Shown piece after piece: positions 1 to 10,717 of a DNA stretch of 64,000 nt. This stretch comes from Datisca glomerata (lineage: Eukaryota > Streptophyta > Magnoliopsida > Cucurbitales > Datiscaceae): NCBI GenBank assembly GCA_003255025.1, contig QANY01013423.1, forward strand, positions 1,353,779-1,417,778, in the 5' to 3' direction. The notes beneath the pieces were generated by a model, which saw only the letters and a list, made by a program, of their open reading frames with translations, made no database searches and had not been told where the DNA came from. Every line of letters begins with the position of its first letter. The first letter of the stretch is position 1. Made by a program: the position numbers and the translations under genes.

Positions 1-690
1 ACTAGTCATTTTCTTCATATTGCTCCAGTGGAACATATATCTCACCTAAGCAAACAAGAACTAAGTTTTTTCTTTAAAGATTTTGAATTTTTATGTGTTA
101 TATGTGTTAAAATACATAATAGATACTTGATCATTATGAAAATTGGGTGTTTTTATGTGATTATTTTAGAAATGTATAGTTGTTGGTAAAAAATACACGT
201 GTTGGATGGAAAACTATAGAATTTTTTGAGTGCCCGTAAAGTGTTCGACGAAATATGATAATGAATTATATGGTTATTTTTATCATTGTCCGTAAGACAT
301 TTGATAAAATGCCACATTGGGGTCTACACTATATTTCTATGAATGCATGTAACATGTTCAATGAAATGCTATATCCCATCCAATGAAACAAAATGTAAGT
401 TTATTTTGTGACAAATTTGGTTATTATGTGTTTTAGTGTTAGAACACCAAATATATACTTGAATCATTTCGAAAATTGGGTGTTTTTTATGTGATGCTTC
501 TAGAAATGTATGATTATTAGTAGTGATATATGTATCATATGAAAAATTATAGTCTATGTTTATGTGCCTGTAAGGTGTTCGACGAAATTTCACAATAGAG
601 ATTATAGATTATTGTCATTTCTTTCATTGATATTTTTTCCTATGTAATACATCTTTCTTCACACTAATTTTCATTGAGTCATGACTTAAA
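1..690. repeat. AT-rich leader with a direct repeat (copies ~103-254 and ~434-590)
   Basis: No gene is visible in this stretch. Two copies of a ~155-bp sequence lie about 333 bp apart in the same orientation. Each holds a stretch ending in GAAAATTGGGTG and each finishes with GTGTTCGACGAAAT. Related short phrases occur at ~291 and ~342. The sequence precedes the PMD relic and could be the 5' region of the same element. The window opens inside it, so its left limit is unknown. Confidence 0.6.
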
Positions 691-694
691 TTTT

Positions 695-2700
695 TGTTTC
701 CTAGGATAAGTTGTATGAGGATGGTGTACGTAATTTTGGGAACACCACACTGATACCTACGTGCTATAGTATGGTACTTGAAAATGTGAAAAGGAACGTC
801 GATGCTTTCAGGTTTAGATACTTTATAAGTAACTTGAAAGAGGGCAGATAGATCACGTCCTCTTGAAGATCATGGTTGAGAAATGGTGGGATACAACCCA
901 CACTTTTCATTTAGATGAAGTGGGTGAAATGACGATGACCCACTGGACTATACTGCGATTACCGACCTTAAAGTCGCTGGTCGACAACTAGACTAGGATT
1001 TGGATATGTACAACAACAAGAAAGCACTACGGAAGTTAGTTGACAAATCGTTGTCAGTGCTTCGAGAAAAAAAATAGTTACCAATGGATTTTCGATAAAT
1101 ATGTTAATTACGAGTGTACTACTCTTGAGAAGGAGAAAATATTGATGAAAGTGTTTCTTCTGGTGCTCTTGGAAAGTACATTTTGTGTGACATGAGCAAC
1201 AAAGTCTATTTGTACTTCCTCTATAGCCTACAGAACATATATGAGATACAAGAGTATATTTAGGGTGGTTCGACGTTGTTCATATTATATTGCAATATGG
1301 ACACGTTATGCCGCGGGAAAAGTGTATTGAAGGTTTCTGGAGAGCATGAGAGGTATGGACTTGTGAATACTTTCCGTGTTTTGCACTGAGCAGACTAGTG
1401 GATGGTCTAGACACGTTCCCAAGAGCAACATGTTGGATAGATAATGACTCGGGAATAAAGGATGTTGGTCACACCTTAAAGAATTCCGTATTAAACTTTG
1501 ATATGTAAGGCCCCATGAAGTATGTGTTTTATTTGATCAATTCCTATATCGTCCCCCCGTCTTGAGTATGAATAACATTTAACTGATAAACTATTTATTT
1601 CTGAACTTGCAGATCAACGAGAACCCTTGGGCAGAACGTGCAAACTTGCCAGACTATTCCCACGACAGTATACCTCCTACCCCCTTGAGGATCTTACTGC
1701 AAGGACCTGTTGGTAGAGCATGGTACTTGGGTGAGCGCGTTCAACAACAAAGTTTGGGATCCCAGGAGTTGATAATCCCAGTTAGGCCCCCACCTTCAAT
1801 GTTATGTGATCAACCATATTCTAAAGAAGATCTGATTGGTGGTCTTGGTGGTTTTAGAGCGTCACCCTTCATCAATGATGAAGATGGCGATGGCGAAGAT
1901 ACTTATGATGATTTTCAAAAAATATGATCATCTTACAACTATGATGGGGCATCTTCATCTTTGAAGGTGCTAAACGTCATGTACTGGTTTTTAAATATAG
2001 GTGATTACTGACATTGTTATACAATAATCTAAATTTGTAATCTACATGGTATAGGCAGCAGCACGATCAATCACAACAGCCATAGGAGCATCAGGGTCGG
2101 CTAGAACGACCATTGATGATATAAGAGTGGCTAAAATGCAACTATCACTATGGCAGATAACAGTTCCACACCCATATGGTGGTAGTGAGATGGTTGACAT
2201 TCATAAGATCTTCCAGTCTGGGGTCTTCCATCAGCTGATGCCGATTATGTGAGTCATGATGTTAATATTTATTATCTAATCATTGAATATCTTATTAACG
2301 CGTAATTCAAATAATGCAGGTGCTGATGGTGAAGGTGATGGAAAAGGCCAAAGAATCATTGTAAAAGAAGGATAAGAAAATTGTAATAACCTATCTTTCC
2401 CTAATTGTTTTTTAGTTTGAAACCAAAATATTCAAGTTTACTCTTAGCTGACATTTAGAGTGTGTACACTTGTGGGCGAGTTGCAAAGATGCCTACAAAT
2501 GTATGAAACTCAAGGAAGTATGCATTGTGGGTGATGATGAAGATGATGATGATGGTCATGATGACAATGGGGAAGATTCAGTTAATGATGATCATGCATG
2601 ATGGTGACACCGATGAAGGTATTGAATCAGAATGAAAACATGAACGACGTACAAAGCATTCATATGATGCTTCGTCGAAAAAGAGAAGAGTTTCCATGAT
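695..2700 (+). pseudogene. Plant mobile domain (PMD, MAIN/PP7L-like) gene relic
   Basis: This is a decayed plant mobile domain gene (PF10536-type family). Some members are host genes such as MAIN and MAIL1; many others are carried by MULEs and retrotransposons. Around 871-990 the + strand reads MVEKWWDTTHTFHL, then GEMTMTHWTILRLPTL, the typical PMD core (W-x-x-THTFHLxxGEMT). At ~1,350-1,505 a second block reads VWTCEYFPCFALS and FPRATCWIDND, the C-terminal half of the domain. An open stretch at 1,607-1,927 (NENPWAERANLPDYS, acidic end) and another at ~2,060-2,255 are unassigned. The tail at ~2,530-2,690 is Asp-rich and ends in a basic KKRR-like patch, as in nuclear proteins. Blocks are in different frames and separated by stops; at least some gaps may be introns. 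It lies upstream of the FAR1-type transposase on the same strand. I infer a transposon-borne copy rather than a host gene. Confidence 0.72.
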
Positions 2701-3866
2701 GCTTTATCAACTTTTTATTGTCTCCTTCAATTTTAAACTTGATTCTAACTTTTTTAGTGTATTTTTGAATTTATTAAATTCTTACTGCATTTGGTTGGAC
2801 ATATACATTATGGAATTTCTAATATTTATGGGAATGTTCTGTCAAATCATTGTTTCAAATTTTAAACTGGAATCAAAGTTATTTTAGTGTATTGTTATAT
2901 TTTTTATCTGGATAAAATTTACAAACTGCCGTTCTATCGACTTTGACGATGTTGTTGAGAGTAAGAAGATATTGGAAGTCGAAGCAACTTTGTTTGTGGA
3001 ATTCTTACGGTTGCAAAATGTAAGAATGTTATACTCAAATTGGAAGTTGCAACAAAAAAATATAAAGGAATTGAGAACGTATATCTATCCCGATTCGTAA
3101 ATGGCGAGTCATCATTCTTGAACGGTGTTTGATCTGTGTCACTTGGACACGGGCCAAACGCCATTGTGAATGGCGTTTGGGGTCCAAAAAGGACCAGTTG
3201 GACACCAAACTCGATTAATTAATGGTGAGTCGCCATTCTTGAATGGCGTTTGGGATCCAAAAAGGACCAGTTGGACCCCAAACACTGGTGATACTTACGT
3301 TTCACCCATGTCAATATATTTAGAGGTTGTTTGGCATTTGGTTTGTGTTTGGTGGTTGTGCAAATAATATGGGCAATTACTCTTCGTAAACCACCCTTAA
3401 AATTCAAATTTTCACTTAACTAAATATATTCTCACTACTTCTCAATTGCTTTCAACTTCAAATACACTTGCTTCTTCAATTTCGTTGTTTGGATCTTTAA
3501 TTTTCAACTCCAACTAAGTGATCGGCTACACCGAAAATGTAATGTTTGTTTTGTTTTCATTATTTTTCTAAAGATTATGAACATAAGTTTGATGCTTTAT
3601 GAGGTCTTAGTTTATGAACATAACTTCAACTATTTTTTACCTTCAAAGTCCTTAGTTTTTTTCTGGACTTGATCATGCTTGCTTATGGCGTTGACTAAGG
3701 CACATATTAAGCATTCTTTTTGCGCTTTTCTTATTTTCTTAAACTTTCTACTTCAATATTTGGAATATTTCATCAACTTCAACTATTTTTTTTTCAATAT
3801 AGTTAAGCATCTTCAAAGATGATTCATCATGATGTATCCGTAAACTAGGGTGAGACAAGTACATGA
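2701..3866. repeat. Spacer with short tandem and palindromic motifs (3,150-3,290)
   Basis: No gene is seen. At ~3,168-3,212 and ~3,238-3,284 a ~45-bp block is repeated with a ~71-bp period (AATGGCGTTTGG, then GTCCAAAAAGGACCAG). The repeat contains the near-palindrome GGTCCAAAAAGGACC. A palindrome CCAAACGCCATT/AATGGCGTTTGG sits at ~3,153-3,181. The rest is AT-rich filler between the PMD relic and the transposase relic. Confidence 0.6.
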
Positions 3867-6182
3867 TTGGGTTCATCCACGTTAGCAAACTTGCAAGATG
3901 AAAATGTCATTGGTGAAAAATTTGATACGTTACAAGAGTTCAAAGATTTCTACTATACATATGTAGCCGATGTTGGTTTCAGTGTACGGAAAGATGATAA
4001 ACGCAAGAACAAATATGGAGGAATTTGCTCAAAAGAAAGAGTCTGGGTTAAAAAATATATGGACAGAGAGGACACGAAGTGAGAACCAAGAGGCTTGACA
4101 AGGGCGAATTGTCGTGCTTGTTTTAGGGTGAACTTAGATAAGAAGGTGAAAAAATGGGTGGCAAAATATTTTGAAGCTAAGCACAACCATCCCACCGCCT
4201 CACCACAGGATGTGGCCTTTCTTCGATCTAATAGAGCAGTGAACTAAGTGGACATGGCTCAAGCAACAAGATTGCATAATGTTGGTACTAGGCTAAGCCA
4301 AGTGTATGATTACATGGTCGACCAAGCTGGTGGTTAGAAGAATTTGGGGTTTTAAGAACGGATCTATACAATAAGATGGACAAGCAGCGAAGATCGCAGG
4401 TAGTCAAAACTGATTTAAAGGAAGCTATTGCTTTTGTACTGCAAAATTGGAAATGTATCCAAATTTGTATTGCAAATACAACATTGACACGGATAATTGT
4501 CAAGCGAATTTGTTCTGGGTAGACTCGATGTGCCAAGTTGACTATCACTGTTTCGGTGATGTATTGACGTTCGATACGACCTACAAATGAATGCATATAA
4601 AAAACCGCTTGTGATTCTCCTTGGCGTGAACAACCACTACAAGACCACAATATTTGGTTGCACATTATTGGTTGATGAGACTGTGGAAACCTATCAATGG
4701 GTGTTGAGGACTTTCTTGGATACCATGAAAAATAAAAAGCCGTAATCAATCGTTACAAATGAGTGATAAGGTGATGCGTAAAGCAATCAAGACGCTCCTG
4801 CCTAATTACAATCATCAGCTTTGTGCATGGCATCTCGAATGAAATGCCCAATCAAATGTGCAAAACCTAGATTTTCTACAGGCCTTCAAGAGAGTAATGT
4901 TTGACGTCTTCAATGAAGAGGAGTTCGAACAGGAATGAGATCATTTGATAGAGTCATTCAACCTTAGTCAAAATAAATGGGTACAATAGATGTACGCCAA
5001 GTGTGAACGCTGGGCTTAGGCCTTGCAATGAGGAAAATTCTTTACATTCATAAGAACAACGCAACGGTCTAAAGGTATGAACGCGTATCTCTAGTGGTTC
5101 GTTGAATGTCGGTCTAAACTATTTGAATTCTTACTACAATTCACCACGAGGAGAGGTTGGATGAATTCAAGTTTATAAATGAAATGCCTCTACTTAAGAC
5201 TGAGTTGCGTGCGTTAGAGCAACACGCGATAAACGTGTTCACACACTAACTGTTTAAGCTATTGATAAGGAGATCATGAGTGAGGCATCATTTACAGTTT
5301 GTGCTTTGACACATGATGGGGAGGCTTAAATTTATTCATTGGTCGAGTTTGGGGTGCCAAATGACTCATACATAATGTCACGAGACCAACAACTTGATAT
5401 GTTAAAGTGCAATTATGGCAAGTTTGAATCAGTGGGGATACTTTGTCATCATATTTTCACTGTTATGAAAGCTGGATATATGCAAGAGATCCCAAGCTCG
5501 TGCATGCTAGAATAGTGCAGATCAATGTGAAGAGTAATATTCTACCAACCGGGTCAAGCCATTCTCATCTGGATACAGATGATACAATATTGCTTCGATA
5601 TAATTCGATCCAAATAGCTTCCAAAAGACTTACTCAATTTGCGTCAAAGTCATGTGAATGGTCGACTCGAGCCAAAGTGAAGATTTGGATGTTGTGTTCA
5701 AAATATGGGACCTTGTGGAATGATAAGGTCGCAAACGACCAGGATGTCAAGCAGGAGGATGGTGTAGAGATTAAAAGAGGCATCATTCAATACCCGATAA
5801 TCATGAAGACAAAGGGCAACCAAGATACCAGCTCGAGTAAAGAACGACCAACTACCCGTCTATGTGGCAATTGTAAGAACATTGGATATAACAAATAGAC
5901 ATGTCCAAAAATTATCGAGTGATGCATGCCACAAGGCCGAACGATAATAATGATGATTCAGCACCATCTAACGTGAAAGGCGCACACGCGACATGGGTCT
6001 TTGGACAAGATACATCTCCATTCAATGTGCAAGGTGCGTATACATTCAATGTGCAAGGTGCGTACCCATTCAATGTGCAAGATGCGCACCCATTCGACCC
6101 ATCTGTACACCCACCACCATTAAACGCACAAGGTGGGTACCCTATGTACAACACAAACATCCCATACTTGTATAATATTTAG
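3867..6182 (+). pseudogene. FAR1/FHY3-type MULE transposase relic
   Basis: This is a decayed transposase of the Mutator superfamily, FAR1-type lineage (the group from which FHY3/FAR1 transcription factors were domesticated). Starting at ATG 3,867, a FAR1 DNA-binding domain runs to ~4,195 (FYYTYVADVGFSVRKDD; AKYFEAKHNHP). The MULE catalytic region spans ~4,500-4,850: FGDVLTFDTTYK contains the first acidic residue, YQWVLRTFLDTM follows, and after a frameshift HQLCAWHLE. The second acidic site appears changed (SIVTNE, where the family has TDGD). A SWIM-type zinc finger lies at ~5,408-5,465 (KFESVGILCHHIFTVM). A knuckle at ~5,860-5,910 reads CGNCKNIGYNK then TCP, with Tyr in place of the usual His. 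The last frame (5,901-6,182) is a low-complexity tail with PFNVQGAY repeats. Many stops, several at former Trp codons, and at least one frameshift make it non-functional. Confidence 0.85.
5995..6102 (+). repeat. 24-bp in-frame minisatellite (FNVQGAYP)
   Basis: About three to four copies of a 24-bp unit containing CATTCAATGTGCAAGGTGCG lie in the C-terminal tail of the transposase relic. The period is divisible by three, so the protein repeat (P/T)FNVQGAY is kept. This suggests expansion while the frame was still coding. Confidence 0.8.
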
Positions 6183-6224
6183 TATCCCTCGTCGCAGTAA
6201 ATGTACATTTTGGTATTAACTTGC

Positions 6225-6562
6225 TTTCAAGTTTTTTAGGAATGTTAATATGCGAATATGTACACAATTTACCCTTCAAAAATCTGCTTATTTATAATTG
6301 TACACAATAATTCTGAAAAATATGAAGATGATCATTGTACACAACTTCAAAAATCTGCTTATTTATACATGTCACAATAATTATGCAACATATATTTATC
6401 ATCAGTGTACACGATAACTTACAAAAACCTCTATTATTTAAAGTTGTACCCAATAATAATCAAAATCTGTTTATCATCCTTATACACAATAACTTACAAA
6501 ACTTACACAAAACTATTATCATCATTATACACTATACACAATAATCATATACAAAACGAAGA
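6225..6562. repeat. Imperfect tandem repeat rich in GTACACAATAA
   Basis: About five degenerate units of roughly 60-80 bp carry phrases such as AAAATCTGCTTATTTATA and GTACACAATAACTTACAAAA. They lie between the end of the transposase relic and the foldback at 6,563. No coding signal beyond chance open frames. Confidence 0.6.
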
Positions 6563-6737
6563 CCCATTTTCCATTTCTAAGAAATTTGATGAGCTAGAGG
6601 TTATTAAAGAAGATAATAATGACGAAGCAATAAAAGTCGAAGCATATGAAGATATCCCTCTTGAATATGCTTCGAATTTTATTGCACAGTCATTATTGTC
6701 TTCAAGCTCATCAAATTTCTCAGAAATGGCAAGTGGG
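6563..6737. repeat. Long near-perfect foldback (hairpin), arms ~80 bp
   Basis: The left arm (6,563-6,650) and right arm (6,658-6,737) are reverse complements over most of their length. CCATTTCTAAGAAATTTGAT at 6,571 pairs with the complement ending at 6,729. The pairing is broken by one ~11-nt bulge in the left arm (around GGTTATTAAAGA) and a few mismatches; the loop is very short. A transcript from either strand would form one long hairpin, like a young MIRNA-type or siRNA-producing foldback. It is equally readable as the remains of a small inverted-repeat element. No promoter was identified. Confidence 0.8.
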
Positions 6738-7639
6738 CGAGTGTTTGAACAAATAACATAAGAAAATAGGACACATTCACAATAATGTATTGCTGGCCAA
6801 ACACGTGCAACACCTATGAATTCCAATCTTCTGATTGTTTCAATTCCATTAGCCCTTTTGCATTCTGATGTATGGGGCCCCATTCTATGATTACTACTTC
6901 TATCATATTCTAGTTATAAATAGCAGTGATCTAAAACTATTAATCAATCGAGTAATATGATGCATACGTTGAATATTTGGTGAAAGACATGAAAATAAAT
7001 TGAAAAAAAAAGAAGAAGTTGTAGCAAAAAGATATGGTATTTGGCCATTTGTCCTATATGTGCAAATCCAAATTAGGCAGATCTTTACTCGGAGTAGAGC
7101 ATCAACCTAAAAACAATATTATCTATCCATTAATTTTTCCTCTTCTGAAGCCTTTTCTTTAAAGTAGGACTCATCTTCAGTGGTAGTCGTGTCTCCAAGA
7201 CAGATGAGTCCCTACTATAAAATTGATCAACGCTATCACATACATGTCGTTCAAAGGATGGTTGACGATCTTCAACAAAATATTACAACAAAGATTGTGC
7301 GATTTATACTCTTGTAAAAATATTCCCAATATTCAACGAACTATCATACACCTCTACAAATTCAACAATGACGGCTATAAATGAGCAAATCCATAACAAT
7401 AAAAAAATTCTCAATTACATGACTAAAAGAGGCCTAACTCCAAACTAAAACAAAATAAAAAAATAGAGTTGTAAGGTTTGAACATTCACCAAATTATCAT
7501 TACACCATAACAAATACCAAGTAATGACAACCTCAAATGAGAAAATTCAAAGCAATCAGAAAACTCCCAATTATAGAACTAAAAGAACCGAAAACTATAA
7601 CAAAAAAAATCTCTCAAGTTTAATAAAATGTAAACAATA
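6738..7639. other. Spacer, no feature recognised
   Basis: AT-rich sequence between the foldback and the last visible exon of the Ulp1-like relic. I see no domain, repeat or structural RNA in it. Its right part may contain terminal exon or 3' untranslated sequence of the minus-strand Ulp1-like gene, which I could not delimit. Confidence 0.5.
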
Positions 7640-10600
7640 TCTGACATATTACTTGGGAACGATAGTCGCGAACAATCTCTACCCTGATGTCATCCATATA
7701 TCTCAAGACCCACACACCACAATCACACCTGCGAACATCATAATAAATGCATCACTTAAGGGTGAATGAAGCTCAATCAAATTCACGATCAGTGCACTCA
7801 CCCATTTGATTGGGTGACCACTTCGGGCGGCCTTGAAATTTTGAATAATGAGAAGGTTGTTGGCGGAGACAACAAATCTATGAGCTTAGGCCCAAATATC
7901 AGATACATACCTTCTAACTATAATTTAATTTACAAAATATAAAAAGGTAATCAATGTCAAAATCATGCATGCTATAAGACAAATTACAAGTCATGATGAG
8001 AGTTTAGTTCATACAATCTTTTTCACCTTTACAGTCCGTCCAACGTTAAGTCATCCATGTAGCAAGGTGTCCCATACGGTGACTTCCTCGTTTATGATGG
8101 AGACTTTGGCCATAAATCAATGATCTCGACCATCATGTGCCAGAATACAGATCTAGATTACACAATACATTTACACAATCATACTAAGTCAAAATTCAAT
8201 ATCTTAACTACATTAAATTTGTTTACCGTCATTTCTAGATCAAGCGTGGTTGCGTATCTATCCACGATCTTGTGTTTCCTTATAAAACTAGGAAGCTCTA
8301 CTAATTTTGAAACACATTGGCTCTGTCGTGGCATAATAAAAATAAAATATACAACGTACATACAAACCTAAAATAAGTATGAAGCTCTACTAAAACAAAA
8401 TATACAACGTTCATACAACCTAAAATATTTATCCACGATCTTGTGTTTCCTTACAAAAGTAAGAAGCTCTACTAATTTTGCAACACATTGACTCTATAGT
8501 GGCACAACAAAAACAAAATATACAATGTACATACAAACCTAAAATAAGGAGGTTACTAAGTAGTAGATACTCACAACAAAGAACGTCGGAAGAAACCAGA
8601 ATCGGTTGTTGATCGACGCATGACAAGCCTCCCAAGTCAAAATACTGACAAACAAGTCTATAAGGTCAGAGCCAAGCCAATTTTCTGAACTGAGATTCTT
8701 TAGCTCTCTCTGTTTAGCATGTAGTCCAGTATGTCTAACGAGAATCTCACTGCAAAAGACAAATAAAAGACAAACGTAATCAAAATATGGAAGTGATGGT
8801 CTGTCAATTTTTGTTAGATTAGTGTGACTACTACCTATCCTCTAATCTTTTCTAAAAAATATACTCCACTAAACGTTCATCTTTCACTTCTAATGGGTCC
8901 TGTAACGTTTATGGACCCATTTTAAATACCTTCTTATTGTGTTTAGTGATCAGTTTACCCTTCAAATAGGGTGAACTGAGTAGAAGACCATATCTCCTCT
9001 TTCGAGTGCTACGCAACTGCATTGGGAATTTGTTTTCGGTAGACTCGGACAAGACTTGTTTTCCCTGCCAAAACACATCCCCAAGTAAGGTGTTAGATTA
9101 TACACGTTATATATAGAAAAGATGAAATACAAATAAACATAATAATACCTTTCGACGTCCTTTACTTGTTCCTGTCATAGATGGTTTCCTGACCAATAGC
9201 AGGTCAGTGAATACATTTTCTGAAGCATCCAGCTGGATTCACCTTTCATCACTATCACCTTTATATAAAGGTGATGAAGAGACATGTAGCTCTTCTTCAT
9301 GGGAGGGACTCATATCCTCATCAAAACCTTCTTGTTCTTTACCATGAGTCGGGTTGACACGTGGCTCATCGCCTTGGGCTCGAGACTTACCAGTGTCCCG
9401 TTCCAAAAGATTTGCCAATTTTGTGCACATCTGCTCTTGGACAACCATAATCTTTCTCTCCACCTCCATTAATTGTGAAATACCCGCCCTCATAGAGCTA
9501 GACTCCGCCTGAAGAGCCACCCTCATGGAGTTGGACTCTGCCTGAAGAGCGATCACTTGTGCTTTAAAGCACCTAGCCCGATCGCTTGCTCTTCAAGTAG
9601 ATCTACACATACGTCCTCGTGAACGTGCTTACACTCGCGGTCCTCCCAAAGCTCACGGTCGCCCGGAACGGCTTGTGCGATTGTATCGATCTATATAATA
9701 CAAATATATGTGAATTAGTAATATATAATCAATGGTAATATAACCAACCAAATTTTCATGCAATATTCTAAAATGCTTACCTCACAACTTTTAGGTCAAG
9801 CTTCTCCTCCCCTTGATTTTATAAAATAAATCATTTTTGCAACAATCCTGTCATTCCACCTTAGTGGTGAATGCTGGTTCAAGTCAACATAGTTGGCAGT
9901 ACATGTCAACTTCTCCAGATAAAACAGTTGCATGAAAATGAACTTACTAGCAAATATACGTATGTTATAATGCGAAGGTAATACCAATGTACACTAAATA
10001 TATTACTTGTATAAATAACAAGTATATGGTAATGCTAGTGTGGTGGTTGTTTCGATACCTTGTGAGACCATCCACAAAATCTTTAAAACAAGCAGAAGCC
10101 TAATTCTTCTGTTGGATGGTCGTGGATGACTTCACAAAGAGCAACCATGAATGACTGACGATTGGTTTTGATTGAGGAGATAACAAAACACTGATAGTGT
10201 ACAGTACAAAGGCTTGCCTCCAAGAGTCACCGTCAGACTCCTCAATCAAGAATTTTTACAAAGCGTTCACCGGAATATCACCTTTGGTGTTCACCCACTT
10301 CACTTTTAGATCTTTTATCTCATGTACATCAACATCGAATTTGATCTCCTACCAACTATCAAAGATGCCCAATATAGAAGTCACATAATCTGCGGTGACT
10401 TTGAATGTTGACCCATGGACATTCAACGTGCAGGTTCCTAGATCAAAGTAACCAAATAGTTGCTGCAAGAAGTTCCCTTTCATCTTGTACAATTTAAAAT
10501 CCCACAACCCTTTGAATCCCATCATCACGACTGCTGTCCTCTTCCCTTCATCAACATTTACAACAAGATCCACAAATTTCTTGGGTGTACAACATGTGAG

Positions 10601-10717
10601 TAACTTCCGTTTAAAGGCAGGACTTCTTGGATAATTAGGACCATGTTGTTCTGCCTCACTTTCAAGGGTATGGATTTCATTATCCTTGAAATAATTGAGT
10701 TTCGCTACCTGTGTCAT
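7640..10717 (-). pseudogene. Ulp1-like (C48) cysteine protease gene relic, multi-exon
   Basis: Minus-strand relic of a transposon-type Ulp1/SENP-like SUMO-protease gene. Likely exons bounded by GT/AG are 10,717-10,059; 9,946-9,781; 9,690-9,149; 9,064-8,835; 8,749-8,575; 8,152-7,988; 7,917-7,802; and 7,728 to about 7,640. Exon 1 has the N-terminal domain common to plant Ulp1-type elements (CTPKKFVDLV, MMGFKGLWDF, LGTCTLNVHG). Exon 3 is a coiled-coil/acidic linker (SQLMEVERKIMVVQEQM). Exon 5 starts the protease domain and ends NRFWFLPTFFV. Exon 6 has DH, a TGA where the family has Trp, then FMAKVSI and VWDTL (His and Asp of the active site). Exons 7 and 8 join across an intron to give QSNG then CDCGVWVLRYMDD (oxyanion Gln and nucleophile Cys). 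All catalytic residues are recognisable. I noted at least five in-frame stops, two or more at former Trp codons, so it should be dead. Confidence 0.85.
8250..8560. repeat. Tandem duplication within an intron of the Ulp1-like relic
   Basis: Two copies of a ~120-bp sequence (about 8,258-8,376 and 8,433-8,558), ~176 bp apart, both start near TCCACGATCTTGTGTTTCC and end in CATACAAACCTAAAATAAG. They lie between the exon ending NRFWFLPTFFV and the exon with the catalytic His, so they expand that intron and do not disrupt a domain. Confidence 0.75.
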
